The translations under genes were made by a program, and so were the position numbers. Below, piece by piece: positions 9,453-17,835 of a stretch of 64,000 nt of DNA. Source of the stretch: Microcoleus sp. FACHB-672 (GTDB lineage: Bacteria; Cyanobacteriota; Cyanobacteriia; Cyanobacteriales; Oscillatoriaceae); assembly GCF_014695725.1 (NCBI RefSeq), contig NZ_JACJOU010000033.1:1-64000 (forward strand), written 5' to 3'. Position 1 is the first letter of the stretch. Each line of letters opens with the position of its first letter. Under the pieces are notes generated by a model. The model was not told where the DNA came from. It made no database searches and saw nothing but the letters and a program-made list of their open reading frames with translations.

Positions 9453-10458
9453 AGACTCAGAAGCGCTACAAAGTTTGTTCGCTTGGCTGTTACAGGATCC
9501 CCCCATAAATGCCTCTCCCCAAGCTGGAGACTTCTCCAGCTCAGGGACTTCTGCGGGCGATGACGGGGTAGAAGACCTGGAGTTGGCTGACATAGACCCC
9601 CTGGATTCGGAAGAGGAGACCCCCCCAATCTCTAGTCACCGTGCATCGCAAGTCCTTCCCCCGGATCGAGGTGGTCAACAACTCAAACTGGGAGACATAC
9701 CTGCCGTGCAAGATCGTTTTCACGCGCTGCTGAAGCGTCGAATGCAAATTGAGATCCAAGAGAAGCTGCCGCTTTTTCCTTGGGAAACTGAGGTGTTGGA
9801 ATATCCTGACTGCGGATTTGAGGCGCAAGTTCCCGAACAGTCTTTATGGACTGCTCAACTACAAACGCTTAAACTGCCAGTCCGGGTTCCGGAAACCGTT
9901 TTAGCCCCACTTCTGGATCGATGCCAGGAGTTGGTGCAATCTTCTCTGCGGGAAGGGGTAAAGCTGGTGCGTGCTGTAGAAGCCCTATTTCCCGATCAGT
10001 CCCAAACACTAAACAATATCGCTGGGCAAATGCTGCTGGGACCGGCTCGTGGTGGTTACAATTTCCCTGATACTTACGAAGCTGCTACTCAGGCTCAACA
10101 GATTTTACTGTCACTCCTGGCGGCGCGGGAGATCGTGGGCAATCTGACGCTGAAAGTCTCACCGACTCAGCTGAGGGTGGAACGGCAATGGCTAACTGCG
10201 GCTGGTGTGCTGAACTTGGACGGAGAATATCAACCGGAAGGTCAGTTTCCCCGTCTGCGGATTCAAAGCCTACTGCCTTGTGGTGGCAGTTTGCAGTTAA
10301 GGTGCGGCCAAGCCCTAGCAACTGCACAGCGTCCTGATGCGGGGTGCTTAAGTGTGGAAATGTTCGACCCACAACCGGGCCAGACTTATTCTTTAGAAGT
10401 GCGTTTTCAAAACTTGGAAAACAAACCTCTGATGTTGGCTGTTTGCCCCACTTTATAG
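9445..10458 (+). CDS. patU: PatU-family protein (single ORF)
   Basis: A 337-aa protein whose ATG (9445) lies inside the last codons of hetZ, so translation is probably coupled. The N-terminus (SEALQSLFAWLLQDPP) is short and helical, followed by an acidic, Pro/Ser-rich linker to about residue 75. The C-terminal part is globular (from LKRRMQIEIQEKLPLFPWE to FQNLENKPLMLAVC). In Anabaena PCC 7120 patU is split into patU5 and patU3 next to hetZ; here it is one continuous ORF. PatU3 opposes HetZ in heterocyst patterning there. The role in a non-heterocystous filament is unknown. Confidence 0.85.
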   Translation: MNRDSEALQSLFAWLLQDPPINASPQAGDFSSSGTSAGDDGVEDLELADIDPLDSEEETPPISSHRASQVLPPDRGGQQLKLGDIPAVQDRFHALLKRRMQIEIQEKLPLFPWETEVLEYPDCGFEAQVPEQSLWTAQLQTLKLPVRVPETVLAPLLDRCQELVQSSLREGVKLVRAVEALFPDQSQTLNNIAGQMLLGPARGGYNFPDTYEAATQAQQILLSLLAAREIVGNLTLKVSPTQLRVERQWLTAAGVLNLDGEYQPEGQFPRLRIQSLLPCGGSLQLRCGQALATAQRPDAGCLSVEMFDPQPGQTYSLEVRFQNLENKPLMLAVCPTL

Positions 10459-10513
10459 CAATTTTCGATTTTTGATTTTAGATTGAAAATGCATCCAAAA
10501 TCAAAAATTGATT

Positions 10514-12826
10514 ATGTCTACCTCGTCAGGGATTCGGCAGCTGCGAAATACTCCGTTGTTGGGCAATCTGTGGCGGCGTCTTCAGGCTGTGCCGGCACCA
10601 GTAGCAGAGGACTCTATCTTGCTGCGGGTGTTGGTTCAAGCGCTTGTTATTGTTGGGATTGTGGCCACCGATATTGCCGCTGAGACTCAGTTGAGTCTGT
10701 GGGCGGTGCCATTGAGCATTGCGGGTGCCACTTGGAGTTGGTACCGGCGACGCCGGCCTAATGTGCCGATTAAGTTCTTAATTGCGATCGGAATGCTCGT
10801 GGCTTTGGCGCTGTTCTTTCAGGGTCTATTTGCCTCGGCCATTAACGCAACGAATGATACGCGCTTGGTGTTGGCTCAGTTGCTCATTCAACTACAGGTA
10901 CTTCATAGCTTCGACCTGCCACGCCGCAAGGATTTGGGCTATTCAATGGTGATTGGGCTAATTCTGTTAGGGGTTGCCGGCACCATCTCTGAAACGTTAG
11001 CGTTCGGGCCACTCTTGCTGGTTTTTTTAGCGCTAGCTCTGCCCACTTTAGTCCTTGATTACCGTTCGCGGTTGGGGTTGAACCCAGGCAAAAGCAAACA
11101 GGCAGCCGTCAAAAGAAAGCCAAAAGAAACTCGAAAACTTTTTACGTTTTACCTTTTACTTTTTACTTTAATTGTTGGGCTGGGTTTGGGAATTTTCGCC
11201 TTGCTACCCCGCTTTCCCGGTTACCAGTTGCGGACATTTCCGGTGAGTGCCCCGATAAATGTTGAGGGTGAATTTGATAGCAGCCGCATTTTCAATCCGC
11301 GTTCTGGAAAAGCGGGAAATGAAGGCACTGGACAAGGGATAGGCAGCGGGCCAGGACAGGTCGATGAGAACTTTTACTCTGGCTTTAACACGGAGATGAA
11401 CCTAAACCTGCGGGGTGAGATGAAACCCCAAGTGGTGATGAGGCTGCGATCTCAAGCGCAGGGATTTTTGCGAGTGCTAGCGTTCGACCGATACACCGGC
11501 CAAGGTTGGCAAATTTCCCGCAATGAGACAACGCAGAAGGTGAATCGACCCTCTTGGACTTATCAATTTTTTCTGAATGTGCTGCCTACGGCTAATCGCG
11601 TTGAGGAGGTAATTCAAACTTATACCGTTATCTCGGATATGCCTAACCTGATTCCGGTTCTGTCCCAACCCCGGCAGATTTACTTTCCCACACAGGAAAT
11701 AGCGGTGGATACAGAAGGAGGTCTACGAGCGCCGGTTGGATTAGGCGAGGGACTAACCTACAGTGTGATTTCGCAAGTGCCCTACCGCAACCGTGCGGTG
11801 TTGAGCAAAGTAAAGCCCCTTTCTCCTAATAGCCGTAACTACAAGGACATCCGAAATTATTACCTACAGGTTCCTCCTAAAATTGCTAGTAAGGTCAAGC
11901 AACGCACTGAGGAATTGTTAGCCCTGTCGCCACAACCAATTATTTCTCCTTATGAAAAAGCGCTTTATCTCGCCCAAGCGGTAAAGCAACGCTATGCGAT
12001 TGAGCCAAATCTACCGTTTTTCGAGGAAGATGAAGACATGGTGGAAGCTTTCTTGTTTAAATATCAAGGAGGCTATCCGGACCACTTCTCTACAGTTCTC
12101 GCGGTGATGCTGCGTTCAATAGGCATTCCGGCGCGACTGGTGGCCGGTTATGCCCCTGGAGAGTTTAATCCCTTCACCGGCTTCTATATCGTCCGCAACA
12201 CGGATGCCTACGCGATGACGGAGGTATATTTCCCCAATCACGGCTGGTTTGCTTTTGATCCGATCCCCGGTCATGAATTGATTCCACCTTCGATTGAAGA
12301 AAACCAAACGTTTAGTGTGTTGCGTCAGTTCTGGAATTGGGTTGCCGGCTGGCTACCTTCGCCAGTGGCTGGTTTTTTAAACACGTTGTTCGGTGGATTG
12401 ATCGGCTGGCTACTTGCAACAGTTGCTTGGTTGTGGGGGGTCTTTTCTCAAGGCTGGGGCGGTTTATTTATGGGCCTGCTTTTTGCGATTTGCCTGGGCT
12501 TTTTAGGCTGGTTAGGTTGGAACCAGTGGCGAGCATGGCGATATCGGCGATGGCTGGCTAAGTTGCCTCCGATGGAACGTCTTTATCAGCAAATGCTCGG
12601 TTGGTTATCGACCCAAGGATTCCGCAAGCACCCAGCTCAAACGCCTTTAGAATATGCCCACGAGTCGCAGCAGCACCATTCTGGCGGGTTGGCCCAGACA
12701 ATTGAGGAAATTACACACGCTTATGTCAGTTGGCGTTATGGGGGTCAAACTGCAAACGTCAATGACTTGCGCGAACGTTTGCAAGCGTTGAAAAAGAAGC
12801 CGGTGCGTAAAGCTTTTAAATCCTAA
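10514..12826 (+). CDS. TgpA-like membrane protein with DUF3488 and transglutaminase-like domain; catalytic residues apparently lost
   Basis: About 770 aa. Five or six N-terminal transmembrane helices (residues about 40-235) form a DUF3488-type region. A large extracytoplasmic part follows with a transglutaminase-like core (about 480-600), then two C-terminal helices (about 630-680) and a DUF4129-like cytoplasmic tail. In active members the core reads G-Y-C-E-H-F and later D-A-H-A-W. Here these positions read GGYPDHF and DAYAMTE, so Cys becomes Pro and His becomes Tyr; only the Asp (FAFDPIPG) remains. It may be a non-enzymatic scaffold. The ATG at 10514 is chosen over the in-frame TTG at 10508. 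Confidence 0.85.
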   Translation: MSTSSGIRQLRNTPLLGNLWRRLQAVPAPVAEDSILLRVLVQALVIVGIVATDIAAETQLSLWAVPLSIAGATWSWYRRRRPNVPIKFLIAIGMLVALALFFQGLFASAINATNDTRLVLAQLLIQLQVLHSFDLPRRKDLGYSMVIGLILLGVAGTISETLAFGPLLLVFLALALPTLVLDYRSRLGLNPGKSKQAAVKRKPKETRKLFTFYLLLFTLIVGLGLGIFALLPRFPGYQLRTFPVSAPINVEGEFDSSRIFNPRSGKAGNEGTGQGIGSGPGQVDENFYSGFNTEMNLNLRGEMKPQVVMRLRSQAQGFLRVLAFDRYTGQGWQISRNETTQKVNRPSWTYQFFLNVLPTANRVEEVIQTYTVISDMPNLIPVLSQPRQIYFPTQEIAVDTEGGLRAPVGLGEGLTYSVISQVPYRNRAVLSKVKPLSPNSRNYKDIRNYYLQVPPKIASKVKQRTEELLALSPQPIISPYEKALYLAQAVKQRYAIEPNLPFFEEDEDMVEAFLFKYQGGYPDHFSTVLAVMLRSIGIPARLVAGYAPGEFNPFTGFYIVRNTDAYAMTEVYFPNHGWFAFDPIPGHELIPPSIEENQTFSVLRQFWNWVAGWLPSPVAGFLNTLFGGLIGWLLATVAWLWGVFSQGWGGLFMGLLFAICLGFLGWLGWNQWRAWRYRRWLAKLPPMERLYQQMLGWLSTQGFRKHPAQTPLEYAHESQQHHSGGLAQTIEEITHAYVSWRYGGQTANVNDLRERLQALKKKPVRKAFKS

Positions 12827-12885
12827 GTTGTGAATTTATTTCACTTTCAGGTTAGTACGGATTTAGGAAAAATGTTGAGTTGACG

Positions 12886-12934
12886 GGACTCATAACGTCG
12901 CCGAGTTTGGAAGTATCGGCAACGTTACGAGTCC
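12886..12934. terminator. Imperfect 19-bp hairpin between convergent genes
   Basis: GGACTCATAACGTCGCCGA, an 11-nt loop, then TCGGCAACGTTACGAGTCC: 17 of 19 positions pair in Watson-Crick fashion. It lies 59 nt after the TgpA-like gene (plus) and 22 nt before the stop of the DUF1816 gene (minus), so it could end transcription from both sides. There is no clear T-tract, so a small palindromic repeat element is an alternative. Confidence 0.5.
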
Positions 12935-12955
12935 AGCCAAGCTCACACTTTAATA

Positions 12956-13204
12956 TTAGTCCTGGCAAATCGTTAGGGTTATTGGCTGGCACTGCTTAAT
13001 TTTAACGGCAATTCCTTGGGCTTTCTCGTGTTCTAAATCTTCTATGTAACCGTTTTGAGAGAGTTCAGCATCTTTGGCCGTGATGAAAGGGCCAAAGTAG
13101 TAGGTGCAGGCCGGCTGAAAAGTAATAATTTCTACCCACCAAGCTAATTCTAATTTTTCTAAGCAAACAGTAAAAATGTCTTCGATTTGTTTGGCTAAAT
13201 TCAT
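12956..13204 (-). CDS. DUF1816 domain protein (first copy)
   Basis: An 82-aa cyanobacterial protein of the DUF1816 family. The core reads AWWVEIITFQPACTYYFGPF, then a short helix (AKDAELSQNGYIEDLEHEKAQGI) and VKIKQCQPITLTI. This matches the second copy at 14945-15229 along its whole length. The fold is small and related in annotation to phycobilisome-linker-type CpcD-like domains, but the role is unknown. The ATG at 13204 gives the full domain. Confidence 0.85.
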   Translation of the reverse strand: MNLAKQIEDIFTVCLEKLELAWWVEIITFQPACTYYFGPFITAKDAELSQNGYIEDLEHEKAQGIAVKIKQCQPITLTICQD

Positions 13205-13898
13205 GAAGGTTCCCTCAAAGTTTTTGCTGAACCGCTTAATTAAAGTTTCGATTAATGACTAAAAATACTTAATTGTCTGTAAAAAATAGATAATTTTGAT
13301 AGGCAAATAATATCTTGACTCAACGATGCTCTTTGAAAAAATACGCTGCGAGTGTTATTCATCTGAAAATTTTCCCTTTCAGTCCTGAAGCAGATGACTG
13401 ATATTTTTTGACAAAGTTTTGAATACTATATCGGTAATGCCGGCTTTTTTGTCGTTGACGGATAGCAGAAAAGTTCGATTCATTAAGGTGCAAGTCAGAG
13501 GGAGTTTCAATCTCTTAGTAACAATTAAACGAGTCTCTACATTATTCTTTATAAGATGTATACCCTGGAACCCCCTAACGATAGATTTGCAGAAGACATC
13601 TTAAATAAGGGTTAGCTGAAATAGGGGTTAGGGTGGTTGTAATTTGACCGCCACAGGGACTTCTTGAAGTTGAGCTAGGTAAGGGTAGAGTGGGATAGAA
13701 GTTTGTCTGGTTTTTTTGAGCTAGATCCAAAACTTTACAAAATTTTACACTTAACAAGGTCCGTGGGGAATATTCCTTTTTGGCAATTTTCAGCATTAAG
13801 TGCTAAAAATCAAATAGAGCGGCTGGGATCGGTGGAGCGAAATCAATGAATCGCCACCGGCACAACATCGCTAAACTATCTCCTCATTCAGCCAAACC
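13205..13898. other. Intergenic region
   Basis: About 700 AT-rich bases between two divergently transcribed genes. It should contain both promoters. I see no RNA gene and no convincing ORF; the open frames at 13419-13604 and 13575-13796 lack family features. A GGGTTAG repeat appears at about 13608-13632. Confidence 0.4.
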
Positions 13899-14762
13899 AT
13901 GCAGAAAACCCACGTAAAATCGCACCCAAGCGATCGCCCTCAACTGAGTGTTGACATTCAGGGGGTAGGTTTCCCCATTCTGTGCTTGCATGGCCATCCT
14001 GGTTCCGGCCCTAGTATGGCCGTTTTTACAAAGCATTTATCTCGGCGGTTCCAAACCGTGGCTCCTGATCTCCGAGGATATGGCAAGAGTCTGGCGAGTA
14101 ATGACTTTGATATGACCGATCACATGCTCGATTTGGAAGCGCTTTTAGACCGATTGAGTATCGAGCGGTGCTTGGTTCTGGGATGGTCTTTGGGAGGGAT
14201 ATTAGCGATTGAGCTAGCGCTGAGGCTGCCGGCGCGAGTCACCGGCCTGATTTTAGTGGCCACCGCCGCACGGCCTAGGGGCAGCCATCCGCCGATTACC
14301 TGGCAAGATTTGCTCTACACTGGAGTGGCTGGGATCGTGAACCGGGCTAGTCCAGGCTGGCAGTGGAATATTGACACTTTTGGCAAGCGCTCGTTATTCC
14401 GTTATCTGATACAGCAACACACAGCCACTGCTTACCAACACATTGCCGATGAAGGACTGCCGGCGTATTTGCAAACGTCTGGTGCGGCAAGACGGGCACT
14501 TGAGAAAGCGCTGCAATCCGGTTACAACCGGCTTGACGTTTTGCCCCAGATTCAATGCCCAAGTTTAGTTCTCGCTGCAGCAGCAGATCGCCACATTACC
14601 CCTGAGTCGAGTTTAGAAACCGCTCAACTTCTGCAGAACTGCCAATCTCATTGCTACCCCAATACAGCTCACCTGTTCCCTTGGGAAATTCCAGACCAAG
14701 TTCTAGCCGACATCGACGGCTGGATGGCTCTACATCCACAAATGGTAGCAACAGATGTATGA
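13899..14762 (+). CDS. Alpha/beta hydrolase
   Basis: A 287-aa soluble alpha/beta-hydrolase fold enzyme. The oxyanion-hole motif is LHGHPGSG (about residues 30-37). The nucleophile elbow is GWSLGG (Ser near 107), with the acid Asp in AAADRHI (near 232) and the His in NTAHLFPWE (near 261). A lid region spans about 135-195. The family includes esterases, haloperoxidase-like proteins and menaquinone-pathway hydrolases; the substrate cannot be told from sequence. It stands between the two DUF1816 genes. Confidence 0.88.
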   Translation: MQKTHVKSHPSDRPQLSVDIQGVGFPILCLHGHPGSGPSMAVFTKHLSRRFQTVAPDLRGYGKSLASNDFDMTDHMLDLEALLDRLSIERCLVLGWSLGGILAIELALRLPARVTGLILVATAARPRGSHPPITWQDLLYTGVAGIVNRASPGWQWNIDTFGKRSLFRYLIQQHTATAYQHIADEGLPAYLQTSGAARRALEKALQSGYNRLDVLPQIQCPSLVLAAAADRHITPESSLETAQLLQNCQSHCYPNTAHLFPWEIPDQVLADIDGWMALHPQMVATDV

Positions 14763-14944
14763 ATGAGGCTTAATCTCCTCACACAAAAAGTCCGAGCGCT
14801 TGCTGAGTCACGATAGAAAGGCAGTTTATTAAACCTCTCATCTAGCGGAACGTTTAGTTCTGCCTTGCTCAGATTAAACAGCTATGCCCGAACATTGGCC
14901 TCACTTACAAGTTGTTCCACTCGCTGCTGCGATGGCTCAACCGG

Positions 14945-15229
14945 CTAAGGTTGACTGCTAAAAACAGGGATGTTGCGCTTGCGGTCACGCATCTCCCCCA
15001 TTTCGTCATAGACAGTGAGATAGAGGGGCTTACACCGCTTAGTTTTGAGGGTAATGCCCTGAGCGCCTTCTTGGAGCAAATCTTCCATGTATCCTGCCTG
15101 AGCAGATTCAGCTTCTTTCTTTGTCATGAAAGGGCCAAAGTAGTAGGTACACCGGGGGGTTTCGGTAACGACCTCAACCCAGAAAGCCCAACCTAAGAGG
15201 TTAAGCAAGCTAATCATCAATTCTTTCAT
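14945..15229 (-). CDS. DUF1816 domain protein (second copy)
   Basis: A 94-aa paralogue of the protein at 12956-13204. The core AFWVEVVTETPRCTYYFGPFMT, the helix with EAESAQAGYMEDLLQEGAQGI and the strand LKTKRCKPLYLTVYD line up with it. It has a longer basic C-terminus (MRDRKRNIPVFSSQP). The frame is open to 15250, but the ATG at 15229 (MKELMISLL) fits the family better. Two copies within 2 kb point to a local duplication with the hydrolase gene between them. Confidence 0.83.
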   Translation of the reverse strand: MKELMISLLNLLGWAFWVEVVTETPRCTYYFGPFMTKKEAESAQAGYMEDLLQEGAQGITLKTKRCKPLYLTVYDEMGEMRDRKRNIPVFSSQP

Positions 15230-15328
15230 TGCGTTTTGCCTATTTACCAAGGGTTCGTGGGGATGCTACGCGGTCGAAGAAGTGTTGTTATCTTTTACAT
15301 TTTGTTATACTATCTTGCTTTTGTTTTT

Positions 15329-16435
15329 TCAATTGTTTTCTTTCTTGAAAGAATCAAGGTAAAACGTACTAGACCATCGCTGACGATAAATTTCGTAAAG
15401 CGCCATGCCGGCGGCAACCGAGACATTGAGGCTGGGCGTTTTTCCCTGTAATGGAATTGAAACCAATTGATCACAGCAACGCTGTATCAAAAGACTCAAA
15501 CCCTCTCCTTCAGAGCCAACGACTAGGACTATCGGGCCGGTGAATTTTACTGTGTGTACCGTCTGGCTAGTCTTGGCTGCCGTCCCGTATATCCAGAAGC
15601 CCTCTGTTTTTAATTCTTCCAAGGCTCTAGCAAGATTGACAACTCTTGCGACTGGAAAATTTTCTAAAGCGCCTGCTGCCACTTTTCTCACAGTTGAAGT
15701 AATGCCAACAGCCCGTCGTTGGGGGATCACCAACCCTTGGGCACCCACAGCTTCAGCTGTGCGAATGATTGCCCCAAGATTGTGCGGATCGGTAATACTA
15801 TCAGCGGCAATAATCACAGGTTGATCGGAAGCAGATTTGGCTTGGGCGATCAGATCTCCTAGCTCGAAGTAATCGTAGGATGAGACTTGAGCCGCAACCC
15901 CCTGGTGATTGGCTTTTTGGGTGATTTGGTCGAGCCGGCGGTACTCAACTTCATCAACGACGGTGCCGTTATCTTTGGCTTGGAGGATCAAGGCATGAAA
16001 GCGGGGATCGTAGCGCAGTTGGGGCGTTATCCAGAGTCGGTGGAGTTGGCGCTGGTTCTCTAAAGCCGAGAGAACCGGATGACGACCGTAGATCAAGTCG
16101 GCTTCTTCCTCTGACGGCGGAAGAGGCGTCTCAATGACTTGGCGCTGCCGGCTTTGGAACGTTCTCTCCTCAGCCGGCCTGCTTGGAATCGTGAGTTTAC
16201 GGTCGCCTCTTCTCTCCGAAGTGCTGGAAGTTGGGGTGGTTATGCTGCGTTTGCGCTCACCTCTTCTCTCCGAAGTGCTGGAAGTTGGGGTGGTTATGCT
16301 GCGTTTACGCTCACCTCTTCTCTCCGAAGTGCTGGAAACTGGGGTGGTTATGACCCGCTTAGACTTGGGTTTGAGGGAAAGTTTGTTGCGTTGGGGTTTG
16401 CCTCTGGGGGAGGGGTTTTGCGGTTTCTCTGGCAT
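15329..16435 (-). CDS. rlmB: 23S rRNA (guanosine(2251)-2'-O)-methyltransferase, SpoU/TrmH family
   Basis: A SpoU-class (SPOUT) methyltransferase of about 368 aa that methylates 23S rRNA in the peptidyl-transferase centre. The substrate-binding domain starts at [12 protein letters not shown] (about residue 115). The SAM-knot motifs are [14 protein letters not shown] (motif 1), [10 protein letters not shown] (motif 2) and [27 protein letters not shown] (motif 3). The N-terminal 110 residues are an extra basic region not found in E. coli RlmB, holding three near-identical 18-residue repeats (see 16206-16354). It lies upstream-to-downstream with mrnC on the same strand. Confidence 0.92.
   Translation of the reverse strand: MPEKPQNPSPRGKPQRNKLSLKPKSKRVITTPVSSTSERRGERKRSITTPTSSTSERRGERKRSITTPTSSTSERRGDRKLTIPSRPAEERTFQSRQRQVIETPLPPSEEEADLIYGRHPVLSALENQRQLHRLWITPQLRYDPRFHALILQAKDNGTVVDEVEYRRLDQITQKANHQGVAAQVSSYDYFELGDLIAQAKSASDQPVIIAADSITDPHNLGAIIRTAEAVGAQGLVIPQRRAVGITSTVRKVAAGALENFPVARVVNLARALEELKTEGFWIYGTAAKTSQTVHTVKFTGPIVLVVGSEGEGLSLLIQRCCDQLVSIPLQGKTPSLNVSVAAGMALYEIYRQRWSSTFYLDSFKKENN
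16206..16354. repeat. 54-bp tandem repeat, about 2.8 copies, inside rlmB
   Basis: Units begin at 16206, 16260 and 16314 and differ by only a few bases. 54 bp is exactly 18 codons, so copy-number change keeps the frame. The repeat encodes a Ser/Thr/Arg/Lys-rich unit containing [16 protein letters not shown] in the basic N-terminal tail of RlmB. Confidence 0.95.
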
Positions 16436-16560
16436 AGCGTTATACAATTCCTGACTTGTCGAGCTTTGTGATGAATTCCTGACTTTTGGGTCACTTTAGC
16501 TGAATTATCCTGGTTACAGTCTGATCAGCGTCAGACGTAGGAAACCTTTAACTATTCAGT

Positions 16561-17010
16561 TCAAGTGGGTTCAAGTTCCAACTGTGCTAGCAGCTGGGTC
16601 AAACGTTGGGGATCGCTCAGGTACAAATATCCGATTAAGGCTTCCAGACTGGTTGCCTGTTGGTAAATTTCTGGAGCGACCCGCTTGGGCCTTCCGAGGG
16701 CAGCATTGCGGCCTCGCCGGAGGATGTCTAGTTCTGTGCTCGTGAGGTGAGGTTCAAGTAGGCGTAGATGCCTTGCCTGAGTTTCTGCTCGCACTTGAGC
16801 AACGACTTGGTTATGGTAAGTTTGTAAGCGCCTGGGAGGCATGAGATAGGACTTGCGGATATAGAGTTCGTAAACAGCGTCCCCTAAATAGGCTAAGGCT
16901 GCTGGTGATATTTGTTGAAGTTGCGCCCATGACAAGGTTTCTGGAGGCAGCTGCATGAACCCTATATTGGCCAGATTCGACGCTGGATTTTCATCTGCGC
17001 TTGATGACAT
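16561..17010 (-). CDS. mrnC: Mini-ribonuclease III
   Basis: A 149-aa RNase III catalytic domain without the double-stranded-RNA-binding domain. In Bacillus, Mini-III matures the 23S rRNA ends. The signature runs SPAALAYLGDAVYELYIR (with the conserved Asp), YHNQVVAQVRAETQARHL, LRRGRNAA and ATSLEALIGYLYL (with the conserved Glu). The ATG at 17010 (MSSSADEN) is preferred to the upstream 17031. Neighbouring rlmB also acts on 23S rRNA, and the two genes are commonly adjacent in bacteria; an rRNA-processing operon is likely. Confidence 0.92.
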   Translation of the reverse strand: MSSSADENPASNLANIGFMQLPPETLSWAQLQQISPAALAYLGDAVYELYIRKSYLMPPRRLQTYHNQVVAQVRAETQARHLRLLEPHLTSTELDILRRGRNAALGRPKRVAPEIYQQATSLEALIGYLYLSDPQRLTQLLAQLELEPT

Positions 17011-17268
17011 GATCCTGCCTCTATCCTTCACAAGCTATCACCGGAGCTGACCTTTGATTAAATGGCTGATAGCCCTAGCCTCCACGCTGATGTTGATTGA
17101 TTTAATGACATTAGTGTTGTTACTTACCTCATATTATATTGAGTCTGCGGTTTTGACGGGGTGCGGATTGCACGGGGTTTAGGCACTGACCCACGAGCCT
17201 CAATTTCCCGTAAAAGCGCTTGGGCCTTGACTTTTTCTGGGGAGTGAAAGATGCACCCTGCACAAACA

Positions 17269-17294
17269 AGCTATCCAGAAAAAACTGGATAGCT
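17269..17294 (-). terminator. Perfect 10-bp hairpin downstream of the STAS gene
   Basis: AGCTATCCAG, a 6-nt A-loop, then CTGGATAGCT. It starts 18 nt after the stop of the minus-strand STAS gene, the place for its terminator. On the minus strand only a weak T-rich stretch follows, so efficiency is uncertain. Confidence 0.6.
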
Positions 17295-17311
17295 CGCTTC
17301 CTCCTTATAAG

Positions 17312-17671
17312 TCAAGATGACTTGGACGGCTTGATGTTGTTTAAGGCGTCATCAACCGAAGGCTGCAACGACAGAAACTTCTCTAAGCGAACAAGCTTGA
17401 CAGTCTGAGTCACCCTGGGATTGGTGACAATTTGCAATGTGCCCTCATCGGTTTGGGCTTTCTTAACTAACTGCACCAGAGCGCCCAGCCCGGAACTGTC
17501 AACAAAGTCTATCTGAGAGAGATCCAAAATTATATGCTTTGGACCGTCCTCAATACACTTGCTAATAACCTTGCGAAAGGTGGCTTCGGAAAAGGCGTCT
17601 AATAAGCCGGTGAGTCGGAATAGTTGGTAATTCTCCTTGACTTCGCGAGTGCCTCTGAGGCTTACGGTCAA
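17312..17671 (-). CDS. STAS-domain protein (anti-sigma-factor antagonist type)
   Basis: A 119-aa single STAS domain as in SpoIIAA/RsbV-type proteins. These bind an anti-sigma or kinase partner and are switched by phosphorylation of a Ser. The regulatory motif is visible as DFVDSSGLGALV (about residues 57-68), with the Ser likely at 61 or 62. The preceding strand is HIILDLSQI. No kinase or phosphatase partner is adjacent, so the pathway is unknown. In cyanobacteria such proteins belong to partner-switch systems for stress or carbon signalling. Confidence 0.87.
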   Translation of the reverse strand: MTVSLRGTREVKENYQLFRLTGLLDAFSEATFRKVISKCIEDGPKHIILDLSQIDFVDSSGLGALVQLVKKAQTDEGTLQIVTNPRVTQTVKLVRLEKFLSLQPSVDDALNNIKPSKSS

Positions 17672-17835
17672 GGTTAGTGGCTCAGCAATAGCTCCCTCCT
17701 AGCTGCATCTTCCTCAAATCGACGCTCCAGTATAGATTCTTTCTTGTGTCTTGTCTACTGCCCTGCTGGTGATAAAAAAGCCGACAGTAAACGCTACTGA
17801 CTTATGTTTATCACTTTCTCTGCTCACTGATGTAT

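Noticed and set aside
14775-14784. CTCCTCACAC word, resembling the conserved motif of the Yfr1 small RNA
   Set aside because: The motif is one base short of the Yfr1 consensus (ACTCCTCACAC) and I see neither the flanking stem-loops nor the terminator hairpin with a T-tract.
16134-16471. Open frames on the plus strand with repeated [12 protein letters not shown]-type units
   Set aside because: They are the antisense translation of the rlmB tandem repeat; rlmB itself has clear family motifs.
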